A stretch of DNA of 64,000 nucleotides from Halichondria panicea (Eukaryota > Porifera > Demospongiae > Suberitida > Halichondriidae), in contig NC_087381.1 of NCBI RefSeq assembly GCF_963675165.1, positions 434,001-498,000 of the forward strand, in the 5' to 3' direction. Below the pieces are notes generated by a model. It made no database searches. It worked only from the letters and a program-made list of their open reading frames with translations, and was not told the DNA's origin. Below are positions 1 to 10,996 of this stretch, piece after piece. Numbering within the stretch: position 1 is the stretch's first letter; every line of letters begins with the position of its first letter. Made by a program: the position numbers and the translations under genes.

Positions 1-994
1 CAAAGGACACATCGGCTACCCTGGTCATAAAGGGGAGGTGGGTCCAAGGGGTCCTATCGGCGATCCCGGCCCAATGGGGTACCGAGGGGTTAAAGGAGAT
101 ATGGGCGAGATCGGTCAACGAGGTGAGGCGGGGGTTAAAGGCGAGCGAGGTTTTAAAGGACATTATGGTTTCCCAGGACACAAAGGCGAGAGTGGCGGGC
201 CAGGTGCCAAGGGGGTTAAAGGAGATCGAGGCTTTGGAGGCAATAATGGACAAAAGGGAGAGAAAGGAATGACGGGAGTGCCAGGTCCACCGGGACCTAT
301 TCCCACTATTCCCTCTGAGGCGTGTGGTGGTCTTGGATGGAGGAAGGTGGCATTCATTGATATGACTGATACTAGCCAAAACTGCCCTCAAGGACTAACA
401 CTGACTGGCTACTCAAAACGATCATGTGGTGCAGCACATACAGGTAATCACGCTTGTTCATCAGTCACCTTTCCTGTTGGTGGAGGTCAATACAGTCGAG
501 TGTGTGGGAGAGCTAAGGCTTATCACTATGGGTGGCTACATTCCTTTTATGGGTATAACCGTGCTTCACATGGTATCAATGCACAGTACGTTGATGGACT
601 AAGCTTCACTCATGGAACACCTAGGACACACATTTGGACATTTGGAGCTGGATTATATCAACGTAGTGGTACTACCCATGGAAACGAACGTTGCCCTTGT
701 AGCCAAGGCAACACCTACAGCCCCCCTCCTTTTGTTGGTAATGATTATTTCTGTGAGAGTGCCGTACATTCTTTGTCTCCAATTGGAAGTAACATATTTC
801 ATGCTAATGATCCACTTTGGGATGGTCAGGGCTGTATCCATGGCAACCCGTGCTGTCAGTTAAACAACCCACCATGGTTTACCAAAACACTACCAACCCC
901 CACAACTGATGATATTGAAATGAGAATGTGCATATGGCAAACTGCAAATGCTGGTAACATTGCTCTTGAACAAATGGAACTATACGTCTACTGA
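1..994 (+). CDS. Collagen-like type II membrane protein, array copy 1 (5' end outside window)
   Basis: The reading frame is open from base 2 and stops at TGA 992-994, so the window edge cuts the gene inside its collagen region. Visible parts are about 30 Gly-X-Y triplets (residues such as KGHYGFPGHKGE), a short PIPTIPSEA linker and the C-terminal domain starting CGGLGWRKVAF and ending MELYVY. No frameshift is seen in the visible part. Variable-window residues are AHTGNHAC after the SKRSCG motif, YGWLHSFYGYNRASH, YQRSGTTHGNERC and IWQTANAG. It lacks the NSS or GISG motif that other copies carry after AGxYQ. The N-terminal tail, membrane helix and coiled coil are inferred from the complete copies. 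The family resembles sponge short-chain collagens; a receptor role is inference. Confidence 0.85.
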   Translation, partial: KGHIGYPGHKGEVGPRGPIGDPGPMGYRGVKGDMGEIGQRGEAGVKGERGFKGHYGFPGHKGESGGPGAKGVKGDRGFGGNNGQKGEKGMTGVPGPPGPIPTIPSEACGGLGWRKVAFIDMTDTSQNCPQGLTLTGYSKRSCGAAHTGNHACSSVTFPVGGGQYSRVCGRAKAYHYGWLHSFYGYNRASHGINAQYVDGLSFTHGTPRTHIWTFGAGLYQRSGTTHGNERCPCSQGNTYSPPPFVGNDYFCESAVHSLSPIGSNIFHANDPLWDGQGCIHGNPCCQLNNPPWFTKTLPTPTTDDIEMRMCIWQTANAGNIALEQMELYVY

Positions 995-2620
995 TGAACT
1001 AGAGACACTGAACATTGATCTGACTCTGTTAGCTACTAGATTGATTTACATACTGTATCCGTATAGCGGGTATTTTCGTATGGGATATTGTAGAGCATTA
1101 TACGAAAAGAATATTCTACCGCATTACGGTAGGTTCGCTCCACATCTGTGACAGTGTGTGTGGTGTGGGCGGGGATAGTATTATACCGTATAATCTGGTT
1201 AGTAAGCACATGCGCCTATAGGGAAAAGAGCAGACCTCTATGCGCCGATTATCCAGGTGCGTTTATAGAGATTAACCACGCCCATGACGTTTCAATGAAG
1301 CAAATCTTCATTAGCTACGTTTTTCTGCAAGAAGTCTATAGTCATATCTGACAGCAGTAACACAACTACCGGTAGTGAAAGAGACTTACATGTAACATCT
1401 ATAAAGAAGTGTGGAGACAAGTTGTTGGGCAGAGAACTGTGCAGAAAACCATGCGCCTTCTATCAAGGCTCTTGGTCTGCTAACCAGTATGCGCCTATTA
1501 GTTGACGTGCGCTTATTAACCAGATTATAATTATGGTAGATACTTAATAATTCACCTGTAGTAACGGAGGTCGTCATCTGATGCTTGACCTCGGTAGCGC
1601 TGTCCATCACACCTCCCCCCGATACACACAGCCGAGGAGCTGAGGGGTGAAAGGGCAAAGCTTGTAGCCTGTGCCCCAAGAAACTCGGGGAATTCATCCA
1701 CACCCACTTTCTGTACAGAGGAGGGGGAGTGGTCGTCAGAAAACAGTATTACCATTATCGCTGAATATAGTCGAGTCATGTCAGTACATCAAACCCATAT
1801 CCCGCACTATATTCATACTATAATTATATAGAGCTACAGTATAATTATTAGTCCTTGACTCACCTGGCCACCTTCCGTGGTTACCAAGGAGACGGGACCA
1901 GTGGGCGTGTATACAGGTACAGGATCTTCCCTCCTCTCCTCATTAGGTATAGTGACAAGTGAGGGACAGGCTCACCGTGACTATTGACACTGAGCTGAAG
2001 TTTATTGATCAATGGATGACTTCATGAACAGAATAAACTAAGCATTGTGTGTAGGTAGACATGCAATGGAGACTGAATACATTGGATACCTGTACGTTTT
2101 TATTTCGACAATCTGAACACAAATTACGAGCTTTCAAAAGATAATAGCTACAACAAGGGCAGAAATTTTGAAAAAAGCAGAACGCTTATATAATTATTAT
2201 AACCTTGCTTTTGTTATAAGCACATCACATTGGAAAGGTAATTCTGAGAGAGCTATTGAAATTGAACGCAAATTACAGGCTCTCAAAGCATAGGGTAGCT
2301 GCCAAAACGGCTGAAAATTTGAGGCAAGCTAAGCCTTTGCTTTGTTTTTGTTAATGCCTGGCAGCTTAGTACACCCACCTTCAGCAGTAGAGCGTTGCAA
2401 GCTTTCTTCTCAATGCCAGTTTTAATCCTCTTGGGATTTGTCGATCACGAGGAGGTCATCAGCCACAATCTGTATATCTGTACTAGCCGTAAACTCCGCC
2501 CAGTTGTCTGACCTCTGACGGCTTGTCTGTACAAAAATAGAAACTAAGAATACATTTAGTATTTGAGGTAAAAGATAATTTGATGGTCAGAAACCAAAAG
2601 CACCGCAACCACTTAGAAAC
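995..2620. repeat. Array spacer 1: inverted-repeat element, block Ec, enolase exon-4 fragment
   Basis: No intact gene seen. Bases about 1055-1130 hold half of the element family with TACCGTATAGCGGGTA ends. A separate 341-bp inverted-repeat element lies at 1189-1529 (ends TATAATCTGGTTAGTAAGC and its near-complement). Bases about 1551-1740 carry exon-like block Ec on the minus strand. Bases 2377-2508 match the 3' part of enolase exon 4 on the minus strand. The promoter block that normally precedes array genes (about 2580-2620) is joined directly to the truncated copy that follows. Confidence 0.7.
1189..1529. mobile_element. Small inverted-repeat element (MITE-like), 341 bp
   Basis: The ends TATAATCTGGTTAGTAAGC (from 1189) and GCTTATTAACCAGATTATA (to 1529) are near-perfect reverse complements, and both arms continue into related ATGCGCCTAT motifs. 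It interrupts the relic intron next to block Eb and is absent from the equivalent spacers. No coding capacity seen. Non-autonomous DNA transposon is inference. Confidence 0.5.
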
Positions 2621-2944
2621 GATAAATATAGAGATATTCACTGTCCTTGTAACCCAGGTAACAACTATGGCTACCCTCCTTTTGTTGGTAATGACTATTT
2701 CTGTGAGAGTGGCGTAGGCTCTCGTTCTGCAATTGATTATAACACATTTTACCCTGATGATCCACTCTGGGATGGTCAGGGCTGTATCTATGGTAACCCG
2801 TGCTGTCAGTTGAACAACCCACCATGGTTTAGCAAAACACTACCAATCCCCACAACTGATGATATTTAAATGAGACTATGCATGTATAATTGTGCAGGAC
2901 GTGCTAACATAGCTCTTGAACAAATGGAACTATACGTCTACTGA
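2621..2944 (+). pseudogene. Truncated array copy: C-terminal domain fragment
   Basis: Only the last ~107 codons of the collagen-like gene remain, from the tyrosine-arginine stretch before CPCNPGN to the terminal ELYVY and TGA 2942-2944. The upstream promoter block ends at about 2620, so an internal deletion of roughly 1.3 kb fused promoter to C-terminus. An in-frame TAA replaces the usual GAA in DDIEMR (about 2866). The sequence is closest to the copy at 33446 (both have GYPPFVGNDYFCESGVGS), which suggests a shared source. It cannot encode a full receptor but could donate sequence in gene conversion. Confidence 0.85.
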
Positions 2945-4291
2945 TGAACTAGAGACACTGAACATTGATCTGACTCTGTTAGCTACTGAATATTCTTTAT
3001 TTACTTTACACCATAATAGCGGGTTATTTTCGGATGGGGAAATTTTTCATAATGATTATTGTAGAGCATCATACGAAAATAAAAATAAAAATATTCTACC
3101 GCAATAGGTCACTATCCTGAGCTGTACGAATATTTAATTGGGCAGTTCATACAAAAATGTGCACCAACAAAAATTACCCGCTATACAGTATTAATTATTG
3201 TGACAGTCGTTGGCACATTGCCCATACACCCACACACCTCAAGAGTTGTCTGGTAGTAGGATTGGAGGTTCCTCCAGCTAGTCAACGACCAGCTCAGCTG
3301 TTGTAGCCATGGAAAAACAGGCAGGTCTATGGTCATCTTGTCACAACCTGCAGAGTCTCGACTCGCTCCACATCTGTGACAGTGTGTGTGTGGGCGGGGA
3401 TAGAGTTATAGTCGCATGGAACTAAAATTAAAGTACAGTCCAAGGTCACAGTACAATGACATAATTATAATAGGGAGTACCCTAGTGTGTACGTACGTGT
3501 GTGTGTGAAGAGTGTATATAGTGAGGGTACACATTACCCCCCTGGCCTCACCATCGCCATGATAGGGTAGAGAGTGGCTGTACAGGGACCCCCCGGACAG
3601 AAACAACGCTTGACGACCTTCCCTACTCAAGTTGATGGTGTTGGGGAGTCCTTGGAATGACCTCAGTAGCCAATCTTAATGGAGCGACATGTTTGAATCA
3701 TCTCTTGGAAATCCATGGCAGCTGTGGCTGAGTAGTGTGGTAACGCCCCCTCTAGAAAAACGCTGAATCAGCAGTTATTTGTACAAAGAGGGGTGGGGCT
3801 GATCTGCAGCTAAAATTAATTGGCTATTAATAATTATCAGCTCTGTATCCAAGCTAGTTACACAGGGAGCTCCATGCAAACATTTCCATCCATTAAATAA
3901 TTCATAACAATCTCGAGGTCAGACCTCACAAATTACACAAAAACTAAAAACTAAGAATTTTAAGCTAATTCACAATACTAGACTTCAAATAATTATACGG
4001 CAACCATAAAAATATGACATGTACAGCAGTATAATGAGACCCTTTTACATGTACAATGTCATGTAATTGTTACGTTTGGGAAAACCAATTTGAAGCTCTA
4101 TAGCTGCTCCAGCTGACCTCTGACAGCTGTCTGTGCAAAAATAGAAACTAAGAATACATTTAGTATTTAAGGTAAAAGATAATTTGATGGTCAGAAACCA
4201 AAAGCACCACAACCACTTAGAAACCTTGTAACGTGTGGAATGATTGAATTGTGTGCTTTAGTCAGTGCATTCTTCGAACTGAGAGCTACAC
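2945..4291. repeat. Array spacer 2: inverted-repeat element, blocks Eb and Ea, TATA-less promoter
   Basis: Bases about 3003-3190 carry the TACCGTATAGCGGGTA-type element. Bases about 3200-3385 are block Eb and about 3530-3725 are block Ea, both relic exons reading on the minus strand. Bases about 3770-4130 are AT-rich unit sequence shared with the spacers at 13.5-14.0 and 35.9-36.3 kb. Bases about 4185-4240 are the conserved promoter block. No complete gene is present. Confidence 0.65.
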
Positions 4292-5878
4292 ATGTACAGC
4301 ACAAAGATGGGCTCGAATGTGAAGATTATCGGTATCTCAGTGGCAGCGTTTGTGCTACTGACAATCACACTATACGGAGGTCTATCCTTTGCTGTGTGGA
4401 ATCTACATAGCCAAACTGTGAGTCTAAAGGATGAAAATTGGAACCAAGACACTGAATTGCAAAGTCAAATCATTGAATTGCGAAGTCTAAAATCTGAGAA
4501 TGCGAACTTACAAAACCAAATCTCTGAATTGCGAGGCTTTGTCGGAGCTAATCCAAACCCCCACTCGAGTGATGAAGCCATGGTGATGAACACACTAAAG
4601 CGACTAACTCGACAATCTGGCTCCTCTCAAAGTGCTACTGATCTACTTGCTGATGCTCTGGCAGAACTAATTGAAAAGAAACTGTACACTATAATGGACT
4701 GTGCTAGAGATGACGCTGATAATTTAACCGACTGTTCGCTCAAGCCAGGCCCAAAGGGGGACAAGGGATGCCTGGGTGATCAAGGTAAAGAAGGCCCTCA
4801 GGGAATGAACGGAGAGCCTGGGATCAAAGGACACATTGGCTACCCTGGTCATAAAGGCGAGGTGGGTGCAAAGGGTCCTATCGGCAATCCCGGCCCAATG
4901 GGGGACCGAGGGGTTAAGGGAGATATGGGCGAGATCGGTCAACAAGGTGAGGCTGGGAATAAAGGCGAGCGAGGTTTGAAAGGACATTATGGTTTCCCTG
5001 GACACAAAGGCGAGAATGGGGGGCCGGGTGCCAAGGGGGTTAAAGGAGATCGAGGCTTTGGAGGCAATAATGGACAAAAGGGAGAGAAAGGAATGACGGG
5101 GGTGCCAGGTCCACTGGGACCTATTCCCACCACACAACCACCAACTACTGGAGCACTGACTACACAACCACCAACTGTCCCCTCTGAGAAGTGTGGTGGT
5201 CCTGGATGGAGGAAGGTGGCATTCATTGATATGACTAATACTAGCCAAAACTGCCCTCAAGGACTAACACTGACTAGCTACTCAAAACGATCATGTGGTC
5301 GAACACATACAAATGGCCAGGCTTGTTCATCAGTCACCTTTCCTGTTGGTGGGGGTCAATACAGTCGAGTGTGTGGGAGAGCTAAGGCTTATCACTGGGG
5401 GTACCTGAATTCCTTTCTTGCGTATAACCGTAACTCACGTGGTATCAATGCACAGTACGTTGCTGGACTAAGCTTCACTCATGGAACACCCAGGACACAC
5501 ATTTGGACATTTGCAGCTGGTTTATATCAAGCAAACAGTAGTAATAATTTCTTTTTTGGATATGGATACGTTCACTGCCCTTGTAACCCAGGCAACACCT
5601 ACAGCTCCCCTCCTTTTGTTGGTAATGACTATTTCTGTGAGAGTGGCCCAAGCTCTCGTTCTGCAATTGGACCTAACATATTTTACCCTGATGATCCACT
5701 CTGGGATGGTCAGGGCTGTATCCATGGCAACCCGTGCTGTTCGTTAAACAACCCACCGTGGTTTAATAAAACACTACCAACCCCCACAACTGGTGACATT
5801 GAAATGAGAATGTGTATGTGGGAAGCTGCATCTCGAGCTAACATAGCTCTTGAACAAATGGAACTATACGTCTACTGA
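4292..5878 (+). CDS. Collagen-like type II membrane protein with hypervariable C-terminal domain, copy at 4.3 kb (528 aa)
   Basis: Intact and intronless, the longest copy. Residues 1-11 are a short basic tail (MYSTKMGSNVK), about 12-36 a hydrophobic signal-anchor, about 40-80 a heptad-like coiled coil (LRSLKSENANLQNQISELRG), about 85-150 a linker ending in a two-cysteine segment with an NLTD sequon, about 152-277 uninterrupted Gly-X-Y, and about 301-528 a 12-cysteine domain. Only this copy carries a threonine/proline linker with a repeated TTQPPT motif between collagen and domain. Variable windows read TNGQAC, WGYLNSFLAYNRNS, YQANSSNNFFFGYGYVHC and MWEAASRA. The ATG at 4292 was chosen because all copies keep CTACACATGTACAGC there. 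The architecture is like MARCO or membrane collagens with a different head; recognition of particles or self is inference. Confidence 0.9.
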   Translation: MYSTKMGSNVKIIGISVAAFVLLTITLYGGLSFAVWNLHSQTVSLKDENWNQDTELQSQIIELRSLKSENANLQNQISELRGFVGANPNPHSSDEAMVMNTLKRLTRQSGSSQSATDLLADALAELIEKKLYTIMDCARDDADNLTDCSLKPGPKGDKGCLGDQGKEGPQGMNGEPGIKGHIGYPGHKGEVGAKGPIGNPGPMGDRGVKGDMGEIGQQGEAGNKGERGLKGHYGFPGHKGENGGPGAKGVKGDRGFGGNNGQKGEKGMTGVPGPLGPIPTTQPPTTGALTTQPPTVPSEKCGGPGWRKVAFIDMTNTSQNCPQGLTLTSYSKRSCGRTHTNGQACSSVTFPVGGGQYSRVCGRAKAYHWGYLNSFLAYNRNSRGINAQYVAGLSFTHGTPRTHIWTFAAGLYQANSSNNFFFGYGYVHCPCNPGNTYSSPPFVGNDYFCESGPSSRSAIGPNIFYPDDPLWDGQGCIHGNPCCSLNNPPWFNKTLPTPTTGDIEMRMCMWEAASRANIALEQMELYVY

Positions 5879-6200
5879 TGAACTATAGAGACACTGAAAA
5901 TCGATCTCACTCTGTTAGCTATTAGATTTACATAACTATTGTGACATTCTTAGTTATAAGTATATAATTATATAGAGTGATTACTACAAGCGAAAAATCT
6001 TTGCAAATGAGTTAAATTATATACCTGAAATGTGTTGACAATTTGCGTTCTAACTTTTGCGATAATTATGGCAATGATCATGATGTCATACAAGCTAGTT
6101 CCAGAGATATTTACAACCCTTACTTTTTGCGAAGCTTTTAGCACTCGCAAAGTTTGCATAAGTTTGGTGCTCGCAAAACATTGCATTGTTATAAGTAATA

Positions 6201-7315
6201 CCAGGAGTACATGAATAGGAGTAAGCAACTACTATGTACACCATATAAATTGGTTATTATCTCACTACGTCACAAACACTTGTAGTAGTGTAAACTGTGG
6301 TTACTTTGTGTACACATGACCATGTATGGCTGCTTGGTAGGCTCACTTACAAATTGTCAACAAGAGTGCAAGTGCATGTGCAGGCTAGGCTGAAACTATA
6401 TACAAGACTTAGAGAATAGCATAGATCTAGATCTACTCAGCTAATATCATCTAGAGAATGCTTAACCTTAGAAAAAGACGGAATTGGCTGTTCACCATGA
6501 AATTGGTAACTAATCTTTGCTGAATAACATGTTTGATGCAATGCAAAGCAGTTAGCATTGTGTGTGGTGCCGGGTTACCGTTTATAGAGAGAACTAAACT
6601 AGAGGTGTGACAAGCTGCTCCATCTCTTACTTGCAATGTCATGGAATATTGCAAGTTGTGTGTCTGAGGAAACAACGTCAACCTTGAGAGACACAGCAGT
6701 AACAAGGGATGCCCATGCACTAAAAGTAGGAGTTTCTTCATATAGTCTGAGTCGATTACTTGTGAGTCTTTTGAGAGCTTTTATTTCTACCCCAGATGCA
6801 ATGCAACGTAGGAAATCGTACCCACTGAATTTGAAAATTTAAGTATGCATCTTTGCCTTTACACTTGATGTAAAATTGTTTGTATTGATTGCACAGGCTG
6901 CAAGCTTCACCAAGCCATCGTCCTGTCCTTAGAGATTATATTAAAAACCTGTTTTCTCTCAGGGTACATCTCTAGTTGTGGTAGCTTCTCTACTTCTTCA
7001 GTTAATTTTCTCACCAATGCTAGATTATTTTATTCAGTAGCAAGCTTTTGGCAACTTCTATCACAGTTGCTTTGCTGTGTTCATGTTTCTTTGCTTTTCT
7101 TCATTTGTGCAAGAGCTAGCCACGTACCTGGACCTATTCTACCAAGTGTGCTTGCACAATGCATGTAATTAACCACACTGTTTTGATTGTGGTTGTAGGC
7201 CACTTGAGATGTGGGCGTTTTACACATGTAGTATGACGTGGCATGACACAGTGAGATAACAACACGTTTGTATGGTGTGTATAGTAGTTGCTTACTCCTA
7301 TTCATGTACTCCTGG
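6201..7315. mobile_element. Non-autonomous DNA transposon-like element, 1115 bp, with ~70-bp terminal inverted repeats
   Basis: The left end starts CCAGGAGTACATGAATAGGA and the right end is its reverse complement. The arms stay alignable for about 70 bp. Direct TAATA copies flank it (6196-6200 and 7316-7320), consistent with a 5-bp target duplication. The paralogous spacers at 20.3, 24.7 and 38.2 kb run through the equivalent point without it, so they act as empty sites. No open frame inside looks like a transposase. The superfamily is not identified. Confidence 0.75.
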
Positions 7316-8217
7316 TAATACGGTAATATTTAATTGTTCACCTGTAGTAACAGAGGTCATCTGATGCTTGACCCCGGTAGCGCTGTCCACCACACCTCCC
7401 CCGACACACACAGCTGAGGAGCTGAGAGGTTATTAAAGGGAAAACGTTTGTAGTCCAGTGCCCCAGGAAACTCAGCCACACCCACTTCCTGTACAGAGGA
7501 GAGGGTGGTTATTAGAACAGTATTATCATAATCACAGATATCTACTGAATATATGCAGCCGTCATGTCAGTACATCAACCATCATACTGTGTATATATGT
7601 ATAATTATTAGTCCTAAGCAAGTTTATTGATCAATGCATGACTCAATGAACAGATTACGCCCTCGTAGTCGGGAGGTTTACTGTCATAAACCCCTCTACA
7701 CTGTACATTAACTAATACATAGACATGCAGTGGAGACTGAATATTGGATACCTGTAGCTATAATATAAGTCTTTAATTTGACAATTTGAACACAAATTAC
7801 GGGCTCTCAAAGATAGCTATACCACAACGGCAGATAGCATTTGCTTTTGAGAATAATCACAAAATTTGTATCTAATTAATTAGTTCTGAGAGCTATTGAA
7901 TGCATAATTAGTCGTGAACGTTCTGAACACAAATTACGGGCTTTCTTTGTTTTGTTATAATATAGTACACTCACCTTCAGCAGTAGAGCGTTGCAAGCTT
8001 ACTTCTCAATGCCAGTCTTAATCCTCCTCTTAGGATTTGTCACGAGGACGTCAATCTGTATATCTGTACTAGCCGTAAACTCCGCCCAGTTGTCTGAACT
8101 CTGACGGCTTGTCTGTGCAAAAATAGAAATAGAATACATTTAAAAGGTAATTTGATGGTCAGAAACCAAAAGCACCACAACCGCTGAAACCTTGTAACGT
8201 GTGGGAATAGGTTACTG

Positions 8218-8223
8218 TATAAA
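8218..8223 (+). promoter_or_regulatory. Candidate TATA box of array copy at 8266
   Basis: TATAAA in CTGTATAAATTGTG, 43 bp before the conserved ATG. The same box occurs before the copies at 22974, 30822, 33446 and 39261, all of which have the KFT(V/I)FALL membrane helix. Confidence 0.5.
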
Positions 8224-8265
8224 TTGTGCACTTTAGTAGAGCATCAACTTCGAACTGAGCTACAC

Positions 8266-9600
8266 ATGTACAGCACAAAGATGGGCTCGAATGTGAAGTT
8301 CACTATATTTGCGCTACTGACAATCACACTGTACGGTGGTCTTTCCTTTGCTGTGTGGAATCTACATAGCCAAAGCGTGAGTCTAAAGGATGAGAATCAG
8401 AACCAAAACACTGAATTGCGAAGTCAAATCACTGAATTGAGAAGTCTAAAATCTGAGAATGCAAATCTACAAAACCAAATCTCTGAATTGCGAGGCTTTG
8501 TCGGAGCTAATCCAAACCCCCACTCGAGTGATGAAGCCACGGTGATGGACACACTAAAACGACTAACTCGACAATCCGGCTCCTCTCAAAGTGCTACTGA
8601 TCTACTTACTGATAAGGACACATCGGCTACCCTGGTCATACAGGAGAGGTGGGTCCAAAGGGTCCTATCGGCAATCCCGGTCCAATGGGGCACCAAGGGG
8701 TTAAAGGAGATATGGGCGAGATCGGTCAACGAGGTGAGGCAGGGGTTAAAGGCAAGCAAGGTTCGAAAGGACATTATGGTTTCCCTGGACACAAAGGCGA
8801 GAGTGGCGGGCCGGGTGCCAAGGGAGTTAAAGGAGATCGAGGCTTTGGAGGCAATAATGGACAAAAGGGAGAGAAAGGAATGACGGGACCTATTCCCACT
8901 ATTCCCTCTGAGACGTGTGGTGGTCTTGGATGGAGGAAGGTGGCATTCATTGATATGACTAATACTAGCCAAAACTGCCCTCAAGGACTAACACTGACTG
9001 GCTACTCAAAACGATCATGTGGTCGAACACATACAAATGCACACTCTTGTTCATCAGTCACCTTTCCTGTTGGTGGGGGTCAATACAGTCGAGTGTGTGG
9101 GAGAGCTAAAGCATATCACTGGGGGTACCTGTATGCCTTTTATGGGAATAACGCTGGTTCACGTGGTATCAATGCACAGTACGTTGATGGACTAAGCTTC
9201 ACTCATGGAACACCCAGGACACACATTTGGACATTTGCAGCTGGTTACTATCAACAAATCAGTGGTGATAGAAGCTTTAGAATCTTTTGCTGTCATTGTA
9301 ACCCTAGAAACAGCTACGGCGGCTCCCCTCCTTTTGTTGGTAATGACTATTTCTGTGAGAGTGGCGTAAGCTCTCTTTCTGCAATAGGAAACAACATATT
9401 TTACCCTGATGATCCACTCTGGGATGGTCAGGGCTGTATCCATGACAATCCGTGCTGTTCGTTAAACAACCCACCGTGGTTTAACCAAACACTACCAACC
9501 CCCACAACTGATGATAATAATTGAAATGAGACTATGCTTGCATAATTCTGCAACACAAGGTAACATTGCTCTTGAACAAATGGAACTATACGTCTACTGA
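8266..9600 (+). pseudogene. Broken array copy: out-of-frame internal deletion and 3' frameshift
   Basis: The first frame gives tail, helix KFTIFALLTITLYGG and coiled coil. At about 8614 some 172 bases found in other copies are missing (between the LLADA segment and the KGHIGYPG collagen start), which throws the collagen region out of frame. Collagen and C-terminal domain then read in another frame to about 9510, where extra bases (GATGATAATAATTGA) create a stop before the final 25 codons. The original terminal TGA is 9598-9600. Variable windows are still readable: TNAHSC, WGYLYAFYGNNAGS, YQQISGDRSFRIFCC and HNSATQG. The CCHC spacing here differs from the usual CPC. Confidence 0.85.
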
Positions 9601-10996
9601 TGAACTAGAAACTTTTTTTTTTACATACCGTATCCGTATAGTGGGTTATTTTCATATGGAGAAAGTTCATATTGTAGAGCATCATACAAAAAACAACATC
9701 TAAGAAATTATTCTACCGTGATAGGTTTTACGTCACTATCCTGAGCTGTACGAATATTTAAAATACAAAGTATTTAATTGAGCAGTTTATACGAAAATTA
9801 CCCGCTATACACGGTATTATTACTGTGACAAAACTTCGTTGGTACATTGCCCACCCCCCCCCACACACACACACCTTGGGGTGAATGGACAACAAGGTTT
9901 AGATACTGTAGCCATAGCAACAGGAAGATCTACGGCCATATTATCACAAACTGCATGGTCTCACTCCACATCTGGACAGTGTGTGTGGTGTGTGGTGTGG
10001 GCGGGGGATATGGTTGTAGTCTCGTACACTGGAACTGAATAATTCTACACTAATAAATTACTGTCCAAGGTCACAATACAATGACATAGGGAGTATCCCA
10101 GTGTGCATGTACGTGTGTGTGAAGAGTGTGTATAGTTAGGGTACACATTACCCCACCCCCTCACCATCGCCATGATAGGGTAGGGAGTGGCTGTACAGGG
10201 ACCCCGGACAGAAACAACACTTGACGACCGTCCCTACTAAAGTTGATGGTGTTGGGGAGTCTTTAGAATGGCCTTGAGTAGCCAGTCTTAATGGAGGAAA
10301 GGTTTGAATCATCTTTTGGAAATTCATGGTTTAGAGAAAGCTGAATCAGCAGTTATTAGTACAAAGAGGGGTGGGGCTGGTCTGCAGCTAAAATGGATAA
10401 TTATCAGCTCTGTATCCAAGCTAGTTAAGTTACCTCTGCTCCATGCAAACATTTCCAAAATTAATTAATGACAATAATATTCATAATTCTCAAGGTCAGA
10501 CCTCACAAATTAAAGACTACAAACTAAAGAATTTTGAGTTAGTTCACAATACTACTGACAACGTTTCAATAATTGTTCATCTTTTACAATAGAGGATTGC
10601 GGAATTTCTCTCCAGCGAACTTTGCCCCCTTCCCCAGTTTCTCCTACAAAACGGTTGAAATTTTGAGACAAGCTAATTTTGTTTTGTTAGTACACCCACC
10701 TTCAGCAGTAGAGCGTTGCAAGCTTTCTTCTCAATGCCAGTCATAATCCTCTTGGGATTTGTCACGAGGACGTCAATCTGTATATCTGTACTAGCCGTAA
10801 ACTCCGCCCAGTTGTCTGACCTCTAACGGCTTGTCTGTATAAAAATAGAAACTAAGAATACATTTAGTATTTGAGGTAAAAGGTAATTTGATGGTCAGAA
10901 ACCAAAAGCACCACAACCACTTAGAAACCTTGTAACCTGTGGGAATAATTGAATTGTGTGCTTTAGTCAGTGCATTCTTCAAACTGAGAGCTACAC
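9601..10996. repeat. Array spacer 4: inverted-repeat element, blocks Eb and Ea, enolase exon-6 and exon-4 fragments
   Basis: Bases about 9624-9815 are the TACCGTATAG-type element, about 9840-9995 block Eb, about 10140-10340 block Ea, about 10584-10645 a piece of enolase exon 6, and 10697-10817 a piece of enolase exon 4. Exons 6 and 4 lie in the same order as in the real enolase gene but with exon 5 deleted. A promoter block follows. Confidence 0.7.

Larger units (their letters stand above)
5879..8265. repeat. Array spacer 3: unique AT-rich DNA, 1.1-kb element, block Ec, enolase exon-4 fragment
   Basis: Bases 5879-6195 are AT-rich 3' flank shared with the spacer at 37.95-38.25 kb. The 6201-7315 insertion is listed separately. 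Bases about 7338-7510 are block Ec, bases about 7560-7960 shared spacer DNA, and 7972-8094 an enolase exon-4 fragment (minus strand) leading into a TATA-type promoter. Confidence 0.65.

Noticed and set aside
4724-5260. Long minus-strand open frames (up to 178 codons) opposite the collagen regions of many copies
   Set aside because: They recur wherever Gly-X-Y codons are present and follow from codon composition; no start context, domain or independent conservation.
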